Shown: one piece after another, positions 34,076 through 41,804 of the stretch | Numbering within the stretch: position 1 is the stretch's first letter | Layout: each line of letters begins with the position of its first letter | Assembly: GCA_035942255.1 (NCBI GenBank) | Contig: DASZDG010000036.1 | Span: forward strand, 1 to 62,478 | DNA length: 62,478 bases | Reading direction: 5' to 3' | Source: JALZEG01 sp035942255 | Lineage (GTDB): Bacteria; Actinomycetota; CADDZG01; WHSQ01 | Position numbers and translations under genes: made by a program | Notes under the pieces: generated by a model | Database searches by the model: none | What the model was told of the DNA's origin: nothing | Seen by the model: only the letters and a program-made list of their open reading frames with translations

Positions 34076-34491
34076 CAGTTCTCCGCGCTCGCTGCGGTGC
34101 CGTCGGGGTACAGGGCGTAGATGCCGGCGCAGACGGACCACGGCTTCCGTGCGACGTAGACGACACCGGCGATCACCGCCGACGAGCCCGGCAGCGCGCT
34201 CGTCAGACGGGCGACGACGCGGCCCTCCTGGACGATCGAGCAGCTCGCGCGGGTCGCGACGGCTCCGGACGCCGCAGCCGTTCCCGTGACCGCGATCCGG
34301 TACCTGGTGCCCTCGTCCGTGGCCACGGCGGCGCAGGTGGTGGTCGCGACGTTGGCGCCGCTCGCGGCTACTGCGGTGTCGTAGTCGGCGGGGTTGGCGA
34401 ACGTCACCGCGGATGCGGGCGTCACCGGCGCCGCGAGGACGCCCGCGGCGAGCGCCACGGCGATGCCGCGCCTCAAGTCGAACAGCTTCAT
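34072..34491 (-). CDS. Secreted Cys-rich protein, five-paralogue family, member 3
   Basis: 139 aa. Signal peptide (AVALAAGVLAAPVTPASA). The family motif is varied to ASCSIVQEGRVVARL, followed by WSVCAGIYALYPDG and a terminal Cys. The start at 34491 has AGGAGGAAC upstream. It overlaps member 2 by four bases. Confidence 0.7.
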   Translation of the reverse strand: MKLFDLRRGIAVALAAGVLAAPVTPASAVTFANPADYDTAVAASGANVATTTCAAVATDEGTRYRIAVTGTAAASGAVATRASCSIVQEGRVVARLTSALPGSSAVIAGVVYVARKPWSVCAGIYALYPDGTAASAENC

Positions 34492-34516
34492 ATCGTTCCT
34501 CCTGTGGAGCCCGCGG

Positions 34517-34882
34517 CTACGGGCAGCCGTCGAAGACGGCCGGCGGGCGGTTCGTGTACGTGATGCGGTACTCGCGGCAGATCGAGTAGGGCGCCAGCGC
34601 GATCGTGAAGACGTCCGCCGCGGCGGCCGCCTTGGACCCGATGGCGCTGATGTGCGCGACCGTCCGGCCGTTCTGGACGATCCCGCACGCGATGTACATC
34701 GTCGACGCGTCGGGGTCGCTGGCATGTGCCTCCAGGAGCACCTGCATCGACCCCGGCGTCGCCACCAGGCCGGTGGCGTTGCACACTGTGGTTGCGTTCG
34801 CCGGCGAGGGGACGAGCGCGGCGATAGCGGCTCCCGCCGCGACGACGGCGGCGAGGCGGCGGCGGATCTTCGTGATGCTCAT
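34517..34882 (-). CDS. Secreted Cys-rich protein, five-paralogue family, member 4
   Basis: 121 aa. Signal peptide (LAAVVAAGAAIAALVPSPANA). Mature chain with VCNATG, IACGIVQNGRTVAHI, YSICREYRI and the terminal FDGCP, aligning with the other members. AAAGGAG lies about a dozen bases before the ATG. Confidence 0.7.
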   Translation of the reverse strand: MSITKIRRRLAAVVAAGAAIAALVPSPANATTVCNATGLVATPGSMQVLLEAHASDPDASTMYIACGIVQNGRTVAHISAIGSKAAAAADVFTIALAPYSICREYRITYTNRPPAVFDGCP

Positions 34883-34908
34883 GTGCGTCAGAGCTCCTTT
34901 TGTCGGTG

Positions 34909-35271
34909 TTACGCGGGGCATCGGTTGACAGAGGCGAACGACCCGTCCGCGAAGTACGCGTGCGTGTCGCTGCACGTCGTGTAGGTCCCGGGCGGCAACT
35001 GGACGATCCAGGCACCCACGACCACACTCCCCGGCATCGACGCGTAGAACGAGGCGACCATTCGGCCGTTCTCGACGATCCCGCATCGAATCGTCGCGGC
35101 GACGGCGCCCAGGGCCGTGGCCTGCCCGACGAGGAGATGAGTGCCGGCGGAACCATCCCTCGGGACCAGGGTGCATGGCTGAACCGAGACCTGCGCCCCC
35201 GCCGGAGCCGGCAACAGCGCGAGCGCAGCTGCCACGGCCGCGAGCGCGGCCTTAACGTGCCTGAACCTCAT
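34909..35271 (-). CDS. Secreted Cys-rich protein, five-paralogue family, member 5
   Basis: 120 aa, first gene of the array. Signal peptide (AALAAVAAALALLPAPAGA), then QPCTLV, IRCGIVENGRMVASF, YTTCSDTHAYFADG and the terminal NRCPA. GGGGAGG is found upstream of the ATG. The promoter probably lies in 35272-35419, a 148-base gap in which nothing else was recognised. Confidence 0.7.
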   Translation of the reverse strand: MRFRHVKAALAAVAAALALLPAPAGAQVSVQPCTLVPRDGSAGTHLLVGQATALGAVAATIRCGIVENGRMVASFYASMPGSVVVGAWIVQLPPGTYTTCSDTHAYFADGSFASVNRCPA

Positions 35272-35419
35272 CCGCTACCTCCCCGGGGCGCGCAACCGCG
35301 CCCCTATCCGCCCAGAACGAGCCCGTCGCGTGTCACACCAGACGTGCGGACGGTGACAGGCCGGGTTGAGGATTCGGGGGGTGAGCTTGTATTCCTGCCG
35401 GCGCCGCGCGTTTTTTCGC

Positions 35420-36187
35420 TCAGGCTCGTTTGCGTGCGGCGACGAGGGCGAACGTGAGCAGCTCGCCCGCGTCGGCCTCGAGCATCCGGAGGACGTCCTC
35501 GAGCACCGCGGGATCGCCGGCCCCCTGCTCGAGGCAGGCCCGCGTCCACAGGACCCAGTCGTGCCACCCTCCGGCCTGGAGCCGCGCCGCGTCGACGGTG
35601 ACGAGGCCCGTCGCCTCCCAGCGCGACCGCCACCACTCCGCGGTATGCCACGCGGCGGCTTCCCATCCAACGCAGCGCGCGATGTGGGGCGGGATCCCGC
35701 CCAGGTCGTCGACCCCCCGCGCCAGCGCGGGTGTCGCTATCCCGATCGCGCCGCCGGTCTTGAGGTAGCGGAGCAGGTACGGAAGGTAGTCGTCGCCGGT
35801 CCCGAAGTACTCGAAGGCGTCGATGCTCACGACGGCGTCGAAGTACTCCGCCGCGAACGGCAGCGCGCGGGCGTCGCCCTTCAGGGCGTGCACGCGGCCC
35901 CCGACGCCCGCCTCCGCGAACACCCGTGCGGGGCCGTCCGGCTCGACCCAGAGGTCGACCGCGAAGACCTCCACACCCGCCTCGCGGGCCAGGAACACGG
36001 ACGTCGCTCCCCCGCCGGACCCGAGGTCCAGCACGCGCATACCCGGCTCCAGATCGAGATCGCGCAACAGGTCCTCCAGGAGCCACAACGGGTGGGGGCC
36101 CATGTCGAGCCCGAGGACCCACGACTGGTCGTAGCGCGACGCCAGTGGGTACTCGCCGGGACGGACGAGGTCGTCGAGCGCGCTCAT
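35420..36187 (-). CDS. SAM-dependent methyltransferase
   Basis: 255 aa. Class I Rossmann fold: VLDLGSGGGATSVFLA (motif I), VFAVDLW (motif II acidic end) and FDAVVSIDAFEYFG (motif IV region). The latter part (WHTAEWWRSRWEATGLVTVD, GWHDWVLWTRACLEQG) is typical of small-molecule methyltransferases with unknown acceptor. The start at 36187 (MSALDDLVRPGEYPLASRYD) was chosen over an upstream in-frame codon lacking a ribosome binding site. It lies upstream of and parallel to the five-paralogue array; a link is not evident. Divergent from the tiny-peptide genes. Confidence 0.85.
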   Translation of the reverse strand: MSALDDLVRPGEYPLASRYDQSWVLGLDMGPHPLWLLEDLLRDLDLEPGMRVLDLGSGGGATSVFLAREAGVEVFAVDLWVEPDGPARVFAEAGVGGRVHALKGDARALPFAAEYFDAVVSIDAFEYFGTGDDYLPYLLRYLKTGGAIGIATPALARGVDDLGGIPPHIARCVGWEAAAWHTAEWWRSRWEATGLVTVDAARLQAGGWHDWVLWTRACLEQGAGDPAVLEDVLRMLEADAGELLTFALVAARKRA

Positions 36188-36261
36188 CGAGCAACCGTAT
36201 CCGGACGGTTTGTCACGGTATGCTCCTGCGGTCCGAAAGCAACGCAAGCTGGAGATAGGGG

Positions 36262-36450
36262 ATGAAAATGAAGAAGCTGCGGCTGTTCCTCGCGGCCTCC
36301 GCGCTGGCTTCGGTCTTCGTGGTGGGCGGCGCGTCGCCCGCTCATGCGAAGTGCGTGGGCGAGCCCGTGAACCCGTGCGTGCTCGTCTGTTCGATCGGTC
36401 TCAGCAACAAGTACACGGCGCCGCTGTTCCAGTGGTGCTACATCGTCTGA
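36262..36450 (+). CDS. Tiny secreted four-Cys peptide A
   Basis: 62 aa. The signal peptide KLRLFLAASALASVFVVGGA ends at AHA, leaving a mature peptide of about 33 residues with four Cys in the spacing C-x7-C-x3-C-x15-C and the ending GLSNKYTAPLFQWCYIV. It is clearly paralogous to the peptide at 36670. GGAGATAGGGG precedes the ATG at 36262; an internal ATG (36268) is the alternative. No family recognised; candidates include a bacteriocin, toxin or signalling peptide. Confidence 0.7.
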   Translation: MKMKKLRLFLAASALASVFVVGGASPAHAKCVGEPVNPCVLVCSIGLSNKYTAPLFQWCYIV

Positions 36451-36482
36451 GTCAAACCATCGGGGACAAGGAGGGCGGAGAG

Positions 36483-36653
36483 ATGATCAAGAGGTCCATC
36501 GCAGTGCTGGCGCTGGTGACGGCGGCCGTTTCGTTCGCGGGCCCGGCCATGGCGAACGAGCTCGTCGACACGGCGGCGACCGACAAGGTCGCGTGCTTGT
36601 TCCGTGTCTACATCCAGGAGGGCGGCGAGAACGGCCTGGAGTGCCTCACCTAG
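36483..36653 (+). CDS. Tiny secreted two-Cys peptide B
   Basis: 56 aa. Signal peptide (SIAVLALVTAAVSFAGPAMA) and a mature part of about 32 acidic residues with two Cys (DKVACLFRVYIQEGG and GLECLT). It lies between the two paralogous four-Cys peptides, 32 bases after the first, with AAGGAGGGCGGAG upstream of the ATG. Not similar to its neighbours beyond the signal peptide. Confidence 0.62.
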   Translation: MIKRSIAVLALVTAAVSFAGPAMANELVDTAATDKVACLFRVYIQEGGENGLECLT

Positions 36654-36669
36654 ACCCCAGGGGGACGAC

Positions 36670-36855
36670 ATGAAGAAGCTACGGATGCTCCTCGCGGCCT
36701 CGGCGCTGGCCTCGGTCTTCGTCGTGGGCGGCGCGGCCCCCGCGCACGCGAACTGCTCCACGATCACGGGACACAGCCCGTGTGCCGTCGTATGTGCCGT
36801 CGGCCTGAGCGACGAGCGCACCGCACCGCTGTTCCGGTGGTGCTACGTCACCTAG
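36670..36855 (+). CDS. Tiny secreted four-Cys peptide C
   Basis: 61 aa. Paralogue of peptide A: near-identical signal peptide (LRMLLAASALASVFVVGGAA) and a mature peptide of about 34 residues with C-x8-C-x3-C-x15-C, containing PCAVVCAVGLSDERTAPLF and ending RWCYVT. Invariant between A and C are the PC, VC, GLS, TAPLF and WCY positions. Followed by a strong hairpin terminator. Confidence 0.7.
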   Translation: MKKLRMLLAASALASVFVVGGAAPAHANCSTITGHSPCAVVCAVGLSDERTAPLFRWCYVT

Positions 36856-36877
36856 CGCAACCACGGGCGGAGCTGCT

Positions 36878-36906
36878 GAAGAGGGGCCTCACGAGGGCCC
36901 CTCTTC
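36878..36906 (+). terminator. Terminator hairpin after the tiny-peptide genes
   Basis: Perfect 11-base arms GAAGAGGGGCC (36878-36888) and GGCCCCTCTTC (36896-36906) with a seven-base loop, 22 bases after the stop of peptide C. A T-rich tail is largely lacking. Confidence 0.65.
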
Positions 36907-37005
36907 TCGCGTCCGGCCGGGAGACCCCGTGGAGGGAGGTACCGCCTCGTTTGTGCCGAATGCTCCTTTGACACCCGGCGGGCGAATCCCCAGCGGAGGC
37001 GGTAT

Positions 37006-38925
37006 ATGCACACGAAGTCAATGGTTCGCGTCGGCCGACTGCTGTTGGCCGCATTGCTGTTGGTCCTCCCGTCGGCGGCCACCTCCGCGGCGAAGTCGTC
37101 GCAGGGACGGAGGGGGCCCGTCGAGATCGCGATCGATCACCTCCGCGTGAAGCCGGGCTCGGTGAAGGTGACCGACCTGTACACCTCCGACCACAACCGG
37201 GTCACTCACGTCTACCTGCGCCAGAAGATCAAGAAGACCGAGACGATGGGGGCCGAGGCCACTGTCAACATCCAGGACGGCGTCGTCGTCTACAGCGGGT
37301 CGCGCTTCATCGACCCGAAAGACGCGTCGGGAGACCAGGTGCTCGACGCTGCGGCGGCCCTCCGCGTCGCGCAGGATTCGGTCCGCTCGGACGACCAGGA
37401 GGTCACGGAGGGCCCCGTCCTCGTGTACCGCGCCCTCGAAGACCGCACGGCGCGGCTGGCGTACGACGTGGAGATCGCGACGGCCCGCCACTGGTGGGTC
37501 GTCTCCGTGGACGCCGAGACGGGCGACGTCCTCCAGCGCTTCGACCTCGTGGACAGCGAGAGCCAGGGCGAGATCGCGGCCAGGACCGCGCGGCCCGAGG
37601 ACGCGGACGTGGCGGCGGCTCTCGTGAAGCCGGTCCTGCCCCCGCAGCGCGCGGACGACGGCTCCTCGTACAACGTCTACGCGATGCCGATGGAGAGCCC
37701 CAACGACGGGGACCGCGTGGTCGTCGAGAACCCTGCCGACCGGATCGCGTCGCCGTTCGGGTGGCACGACACCAACGGGATCGCGGGTCCCGAGTACACG
37801 ACCACGCGGGGCAACAACGTGAACGCCTACACCGACACCGCCAACGACAACGACGAGGATCCTGCGAGCCAGCCCGACGGGGGCCGCGGCCTCGACTTCG
37901 ACCACCCGATCCCGAGCTTCGACGCGACTCCCGCGGTCTACCGCGCCGCAGCCGTCGACAACCTCTTCTACTGGAACAACGTCATGCACGACGTGACGTT
38001 CCGCTACGGGTTCAACGAGGAGGCGGGGAACTTCCAGGCCGCGAACTACAGCGGCCGCGGCCGCGCGGGCGACGAGGTCCAGGCCGAGGCCCAGGACGGC
38101 GGCGGCGTCCTCAACGCGAACTTCGCGACACCCGAGGAGGGTGAGCCCGGCCGCATGCAGATGTACCTGTGGGTCGACGCGTTCGACACGCTCGGCCTCA
38201 CGCGCGACGACATCGTCCGCGAGTACAGCGGCCAGGTCCGTGACGGCGACCTGGACGGCGGCGTGATCGCGCACGAGTACGGTCACGGCATCTCGAACCG
38301 TCTCGTCGGCGGTCCCAGCAACGTCGAGTGCCTGCGAACGCACGACGAGCGCGAGGGCGAGGGCTGGAGCGACTTCTGGTCCTACGCGCTGACGATGCGT
38401 CCCGGAGACGACGGGCGGACGCCGCGCGGAATCGGCACCTACGTCGTCTACCACGAGAAGGGCCGCAAGGGGCACGGCATCCGCATCACTCCCTACTCCA
38501 CGAATATGAAGGTCGACCCCGCGACGTACGAGACCGTCGCGACCGCGGCCGAGCCGCACGGTGTGGGTTACGTGTGGGCGAGCATGTTGTGGGACCTGTA
38601 CTGGAACCTGGTCGAGAAGCACGGGTTCAACCCGAACCCCTACGAGTCGTGGCGGACCGGCGGCAACAACCTCGCGATCCAGCTGGTCGTGGACGGGATG
38701 AAGTTCGCCCCGTGCGAGCCGGGCTTCGAGGACGCCCGCGACGCGATCATCGCCGCCGACGCGGCGCTGACCGGTGACGTCGCAAAGGGGCGCCCGGGCG
38801 AGAACGAATGTTTGATCTGGCGGACGTTCGCGCGGCGAGGGCTCGGAGTGAACGCGAAGCAGCGTGACTTCGAGAACAAGGCCGACGGCACCAACGGCTT
38901 CAAGGTCCCGGAGCGCTGCCGTTAG
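37006..38925 (+). CDS. Secreted M36 (fungalysin-type) metalloprotease
   Basis: 639 aa. Signal peptide at 1-29, then a propeptide (about 30-210) with FTP/PepSY-like elements (LAYDVEIATARHWWVVSVDAE). The catalytic domain has zinc ligands in HEYGH (423-427) within GGVIAHEYGHGISNRL, with Glu452 in EGEGWSDFW as the third ligand, and M36 features such as NNVMHDVTFRYGFNEEAGNFQ. The length fits fungalysin-like secreted enzymes that lack an extra C-terminal domain. Residue numbers use the ATG at 37006, which has GGAGG eight bases upstream. It degrades extracellular protein. Confidence 0.9.
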   Translation: MHTKSMVRVGRLLLAALLLVLPSAATSAAKSSQGRRGPVEIAIDHLRVKPGSVKVTDLYTSDHNRVTHVYLRQKIKKTETMGAEATVNIQDGVVVYSGSRFIDPKDASGDQVLDAAAALRVAQDSVRSDDQEVTEGPVLVYRALEDRTARLAYDVEIATARHWWVVSVDAETGDVLQRFDLVDSESQGEIAARTARPEDADVAAALVKPVLPPQRADDGSSYNVYAMPMESPNDGDRVVVENPADRIASPFGWHDTNGIAGPEYTTTRGNNVNAYTDTANDNDEDPASQPDGGRGLDFDHPIPSFDATPAVYRAAAVDNLFYWNNVMHDVTFRYGFNEEAGNFQAANYSGRGRAGDEVQAEAQDGGGVLNANFATPEEGEPGRMQMYLWVDAFDTLGLTRDDIVREYSGQVRDGDLDGGVIAHEYGHGISNRLVGGPSNVECLRTHDEREGEGWSDFWSYALTMRPGDDGRTPRGIGTYVVYHEKGRKGHGIRITPYSTNMKVDPATYETVATAAEPHGVGYVWASMLWDLYWNLVEKHGFNPNPYESWRTGGNNLAIQLVVDGMKFAPCEPGFEDARDAIIAADAALTGDVAKGRPGENECLIWRTFARRGLGVNAKQRDFENKADGTNGFKVPERCR

Positions 38926-39078
38926 GGCGGCGAGCCTCGGTCAGTTCCCCGAACCCGGTCGTCCCGCCGCCCACGCGCCGGGTTGCGCGGCTTCGCTGCT
39001 GCGACCTCGGCGGCGAGCCCACTTAACGGGGCGCCGAGCCGGCGGCACGTGTGACAGGAAGAACGGAATGACGCGCCG

Positions 39079-40062
39079 CTAGTTGTACCGCAGGAGAACG
39101 GCCATAGCGCCGGCGTCGTCGACGGTCCCCGTCGTCGTAGCCCATAACCCATGATTCAACGTCGCGCCCTGAGGTAGGTCCGGCACAGTAAGGGTGGAGA
39201 ACTGTAGTAGTCGCTCCTGGGGCGGCCCGGCCGGAGGGTTGTAGACAGTCGCCTCAGACCCGATCGCGTTGCCGAGACCTGCATGGTCGTAGAGGTGACA
39301 GCCCGGTGAGTCCGCGACTGGCGGAGGGGGATCCGGCTTACCCTCGTAATTGCAGTGGCCGTATGCCACGGGACCTACGGCAGTAGCGCTCCGGACCCAA
39401 AGCGACGACAAGAGAAGACTCGACCTGTCCCAGGCATACGACGTGCTCGCGGCGTAGGACCCTGGAAGGGATACACCCCAAGGAGTCATCTCTTCGGCTG
39501 TGACGTTTGCTCTTTCTCCGTCGACAAGCGTGGTCGTGCCAGTAAGACCGCGTACATTGAGCGTGACCTCCGCGGCGCCGTCGGTGACGACGTAGGCGCG
39601 ATATCGTCCCGGCCGTAGTCTCATCGACCTCCCACCTGCCCGCGTCGCGACTACTGTCGAGCTCTCCGATTGGCGACAGGGGTCGAGACGGCAGATCGTG
39701 AACTCTGCTGCCACAAACAACGGCACGTTATCCCTAGGAGGGTCCTCGGTGATGACGATGCCGGCAAAGCGGCCCGCGCCCTTCACCTGCACCGATCGCG
39801 CCGGCTTGCTCGCGGACGAGGTTTCATTCGCAGCCAAGGTCGTAGGCCGGGTCACATCAATGATGAACTGCCGCGATCCGGAGACTTGGAAAACGTTTCG
39901 TCCGACGATGCGGGTCGCGCGCCCATGGGGCGAACCTCCACGCGCTGCCGTAGCGTGCGATACCGACCCGATCGTCCCGGTAATGCAGGTCGCGGCAACG
40001 AGGACGGATGCGATGCCAGCGCGGGGATGTCCTCTACCAACGCTTGCCCTTGCGACAACCAT
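39079..40062 (-). CDS. Secreted protein of unknown function, lower-GC region
   Basis: About 327 aa from the ATG at 40062. A signal-like segment (GIASVLVAATCITGTIGSVS) ends near SHA, followed by beta-rich sequence with two Cys in CRLDPCRQ and two further on (YGHCNYEG, PGCHLYDHA). The first part (about 40-190) resembles a carbohydrate-binding or pre-peptidase-like sandwich (GRYRAYVVTDGAAEVTLNV). No family recognised. An upstream in-frame GTG (40113) lacks a ribosome binding site. Base composition is visibly less GC-rich than flanking genes, suggesting transfer. Confidence 0.6.
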   Translation of the reverse strand: MVVARASVGRGHPRAGIASVLVAATCITGTIGSVSHATAARGGSPHGRATRIVGRNVFQVSGSRQFIIDVTRPTTLAANETSSASKPARSVQVKGAGRFAGIVITEDPPRDNVPLFVAAEFTICRLDPCRQSESSTVVATRAGGRSMRLRPGRYRAYVVTDGAAEVTLNVRGLTGTTTLVDGERANVTAEEMTPWGVSLPGSYAASTSYAWDRSSLLLSSLWVRSATAVGPVAYGHCNYEGKPDPPPPVADSPGCHLYDHAGLGNAIGSEATVYNPPAGPPQERLLQFSTLTVPDLPQGATLNHGLWATTTGTVDDAGAMAVLLRYN

Positions 40063-40143
40063 CAAAAACGATCCTCTCGGCTCTAGCACGTAGAGAGATG
40101 CGTACGTGTCCACGAGGCTTCTTCCTGCGGCCGCGGAACCCTG

Positions 40144-41367
40144 TTAGAAGGTCTCGTTCTGACCACAGAAGATCTCGACGGGGTCCGTGATCTTCGACTT
40201 CATCCCTTGTTCACCGCTGTAGGCGGTCCACTCCAGGATCACGGCGGTTCTGTATTTCCACGTCCCCGGCCGGCACGCAGTGCGCTTGTTCGTCTTTTCG
40301 ATATGAGAGGCGTCACTCTTGAACTTCCAGTCGACTCCCTGCTCTTCCCACACGGCGCCGTCTTTCACCTGGATCTGAACCAGAATGGAGATCCTTAGGA
40401 CGTCCTCGTCACAGTCGCCAGAGCCGGTTGCGCGGACCATCGTGCCGCCCTCACTGCGATAGGGGGCCTCAGCGCTCGGCTTGCAATGGCCTGGGACAAG
40501 GTTCAGCCCGACCTCCACTAGCTCCTCCGCCGACGGTGCGTCCGGAACCAAATCATCGACCGCGAGGACGGGGGCGCCCGGATCAATCACCATCGGAGGC
40601 CACGGCACCGCGGGGTCGACCTCAGGCCCATCAGGGGTCTCGACGGTGGGCAAGGCCTCGGAAAGGACGTCTTCGAGCTCGGTTGAGCACTCGAGGAAGT
40701 TCGGATCGAAGTATTGGAGATAGGGCGGGCAAGGCGCCACCGGGCACGCCTCGCCCGTCTCGACGTCGCAGGTGCCCGAGAGACCGATCTTCCCGATCGG
40801 GTCCGACAGGCTTTCGCCGACTTGGCTGCAAACGGGATCGTCTGTGCACCCGCTGTCGCTCAACAACTCGGTCACGCCGTCGTCGACAGAACCTGCTTGG
40901 GGTGACGCATCGGAGGAGACATCGGTATCCGACCCCCCCGATGTCGAGGAGTTGTCGGGCGCGGCCGTCTCGTCACTCGACGACTGCCTCTCCGGAGCAG
41001 GCGACGTTGGAGGAGAAGGCGTGGGCGTGGGCGCGACATCGGGTGCCTGAACGAAAACACCCGAGGCGTGGTACATCGGCGACGGGCGCGTCACCCCGAG
41101 GAGCTTGTTCGTGTTCTCGTCGACGCTCTCGTAGGTGAATTGCTCCTCGTAGGGCGTCCCAGGCTCAAAGATCGCCTCCCCCTCGGGGGGGAACGCCGAC
41201 ACATCTACGAGCGCGACGGATGCCTCGGGGCCCGAAACCTCAGCGGAGACATTCTCTGCGAGTTCCGTTCCATTCGCCTGGGCGGAAGACACTGACATCT
41301 GACTCAATACCCCGCTGATCAGAAGCAGCACAACGACGCCGCCACGCCGCGTTCGCTCGATGTTCAA
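40144..41367 (-). CDS. Secreted Ser/Pro/Asp-rich protein of unknown function
   Basis: About 407 aa from the TTG at 41367, preceded by GAAGGGCGG. Hydrophobic signal GGVVVLLLISGVLSQM. Residues about 110-170 are a low-complexity Pro/Ser/Thr/Asp linker (TPTPSPPTSPAPERQSSSDE). A Cys-rich middle (about 180-240) follows, then a C-terminal domain (about 320-405) with WKFKSDASHIEKTNKRTAC and a final EIFCGQ. It looks like a surface protein with stalk and folded C-terminus. A longer in-frame start (41445) falls inside the palindrome at 41421-41444 and is less likely. Lower GC than neighbours. Confidence 0.58.
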   Translation of the reverse strand: MNIERTRRGGVVVLLLISGVLSQMSVSSAQANGTELAENVSAEVSGPEASVALVDVSAFPPEGEAIFEPGTPYEEQFTYESVDENTNKLLGVTRPSPMYHASGVFVQAPDVAPTPTPSPPTSPAPERQSSSDETAAPDNSSTSGGSDTDVSSDASPQAGSVDDGVTELLSDSGCTDDPVCSQVGESLSDPIGKIGLSGTCDVETGEACPVAPCPPYLQYFDPNFLECSTELEDVLSEALPTVETPDGPEVDPAVPWPPMVIDPGAPVLAVDDLVPDAPSAEELVEVGLNLVPGHCKPSAEAPYRSEGGTMVRATGSGDCDEDVLRISILVQIQVKDGAVWEEQGVDWKFKSDASHIEKTNKRTACRPGTWKYRTAVILEWTAYSGEQGMKSKITDPVEIFCGQNETF

Positions 41368-41420
41368 TTTCGTCCGCCCTTCGTCGCAAGCGGTCCCCAC
41401 CGCTTGGTCTGCCCGCAGTA

Positions 41421-41444
41421 TGACTAGGCATTTACGACTAGTCA
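41421..41444. promoter_or_regulatory. Perfect inverted repeat TGACTAG-N10-CTAGTCA
   Basis: Seven-base arms (41421-41427, 41438-41444) separated by GCATTTACGA, about one helical turn between arm centres, in AT-rich sequence 54-77 bases upstream of the TTG start at 41367. Fits a dimeric repressor or activator operator for the secreted Ser/Pro/Asp-rich gene. No regulator is adjacent. Confidence 0.5.
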
Positions 41445-41554
41445 AGCATTACGTTACTGCTCGCCCCATCGCCCTAAGGAGTCGCATTGCTCCCCGATCG
41501 ACGCACTAGGTTATGCAGCACGGGTTCGACGGCGTGACCGTCACTTCGTGCCTT

Positions 41555-41792
41555 ATGAGAAAAGCGATAGTCGTCCTCACGATCCTCGCGGCGTGTGGAG
41601 AAAGCGGCGGAAGAGGGCTGGGGGGCCGAGGCGCGCGAGGAGTTCATCGCGGGGTGCGAGTCGAGCGGCAACACGAAGGAGAGCTGTAGCTGCCTTCAGG
41701 AGAAGCTCGAGGAGCGGTACCCGGACGCCGAAGATCCCGACGAGTTCGACCAGGAAGAGGTCGTGGGATTTGCGGAGGAGTGCGCGGGCTAG
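41555..41792 (+). pseudogene. Small lipoprotein gene interrupted by a frameshift
   Basis: Frame 1 from the ATG at 41555 reads MRKAIVVLTILAACGESGG, a textbook lipobox (LAAC), but then runs into Arg-rich nonsense sequence ending at a TAG near 41689. A second frame entered around 41595-41610 reads EKAAEEGWGAEAREEFIAGC, then SCSCLQEKLEERYPDAEDPD and ends EEVVGFAEECAG at 41792, which looks like the missing mature domain of a small Cys-containing lipoprotein. The two halves differ by one reading-frame step. This may be a real frameshift, programmed or mutational, or a sequencing error in the GAAAGCGGCGGAAGAGG stretch. Confidence 0.5.
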
Positions 41793-41804
41793 AGCTTCCG
41801 TCGC

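Noticed and set aside
35395..35420. GC hairpin followed by a T-run (GCGCGTTTTTTCG) as a plus-strand terminator
   Set aside because: No plus-strand gene lies upstream to be terminated; for the minus-strand methyltransferase the T-run is on the wrong side.
35420..36187. Methyltransferase as a lanthipeptide tailoring enzyme
   Set aside because: It is not of the isoaspartyl (PCMT-like) type found in lanthipeptide clusters, is in the opposite orientation and is separated by five genes.
38926..39078. Possible small gene between the M36 protease and the orphan secreted gene
   Set aside because: The frames are Arg/Gly-rich and have no plausible start; treated as non-coding.
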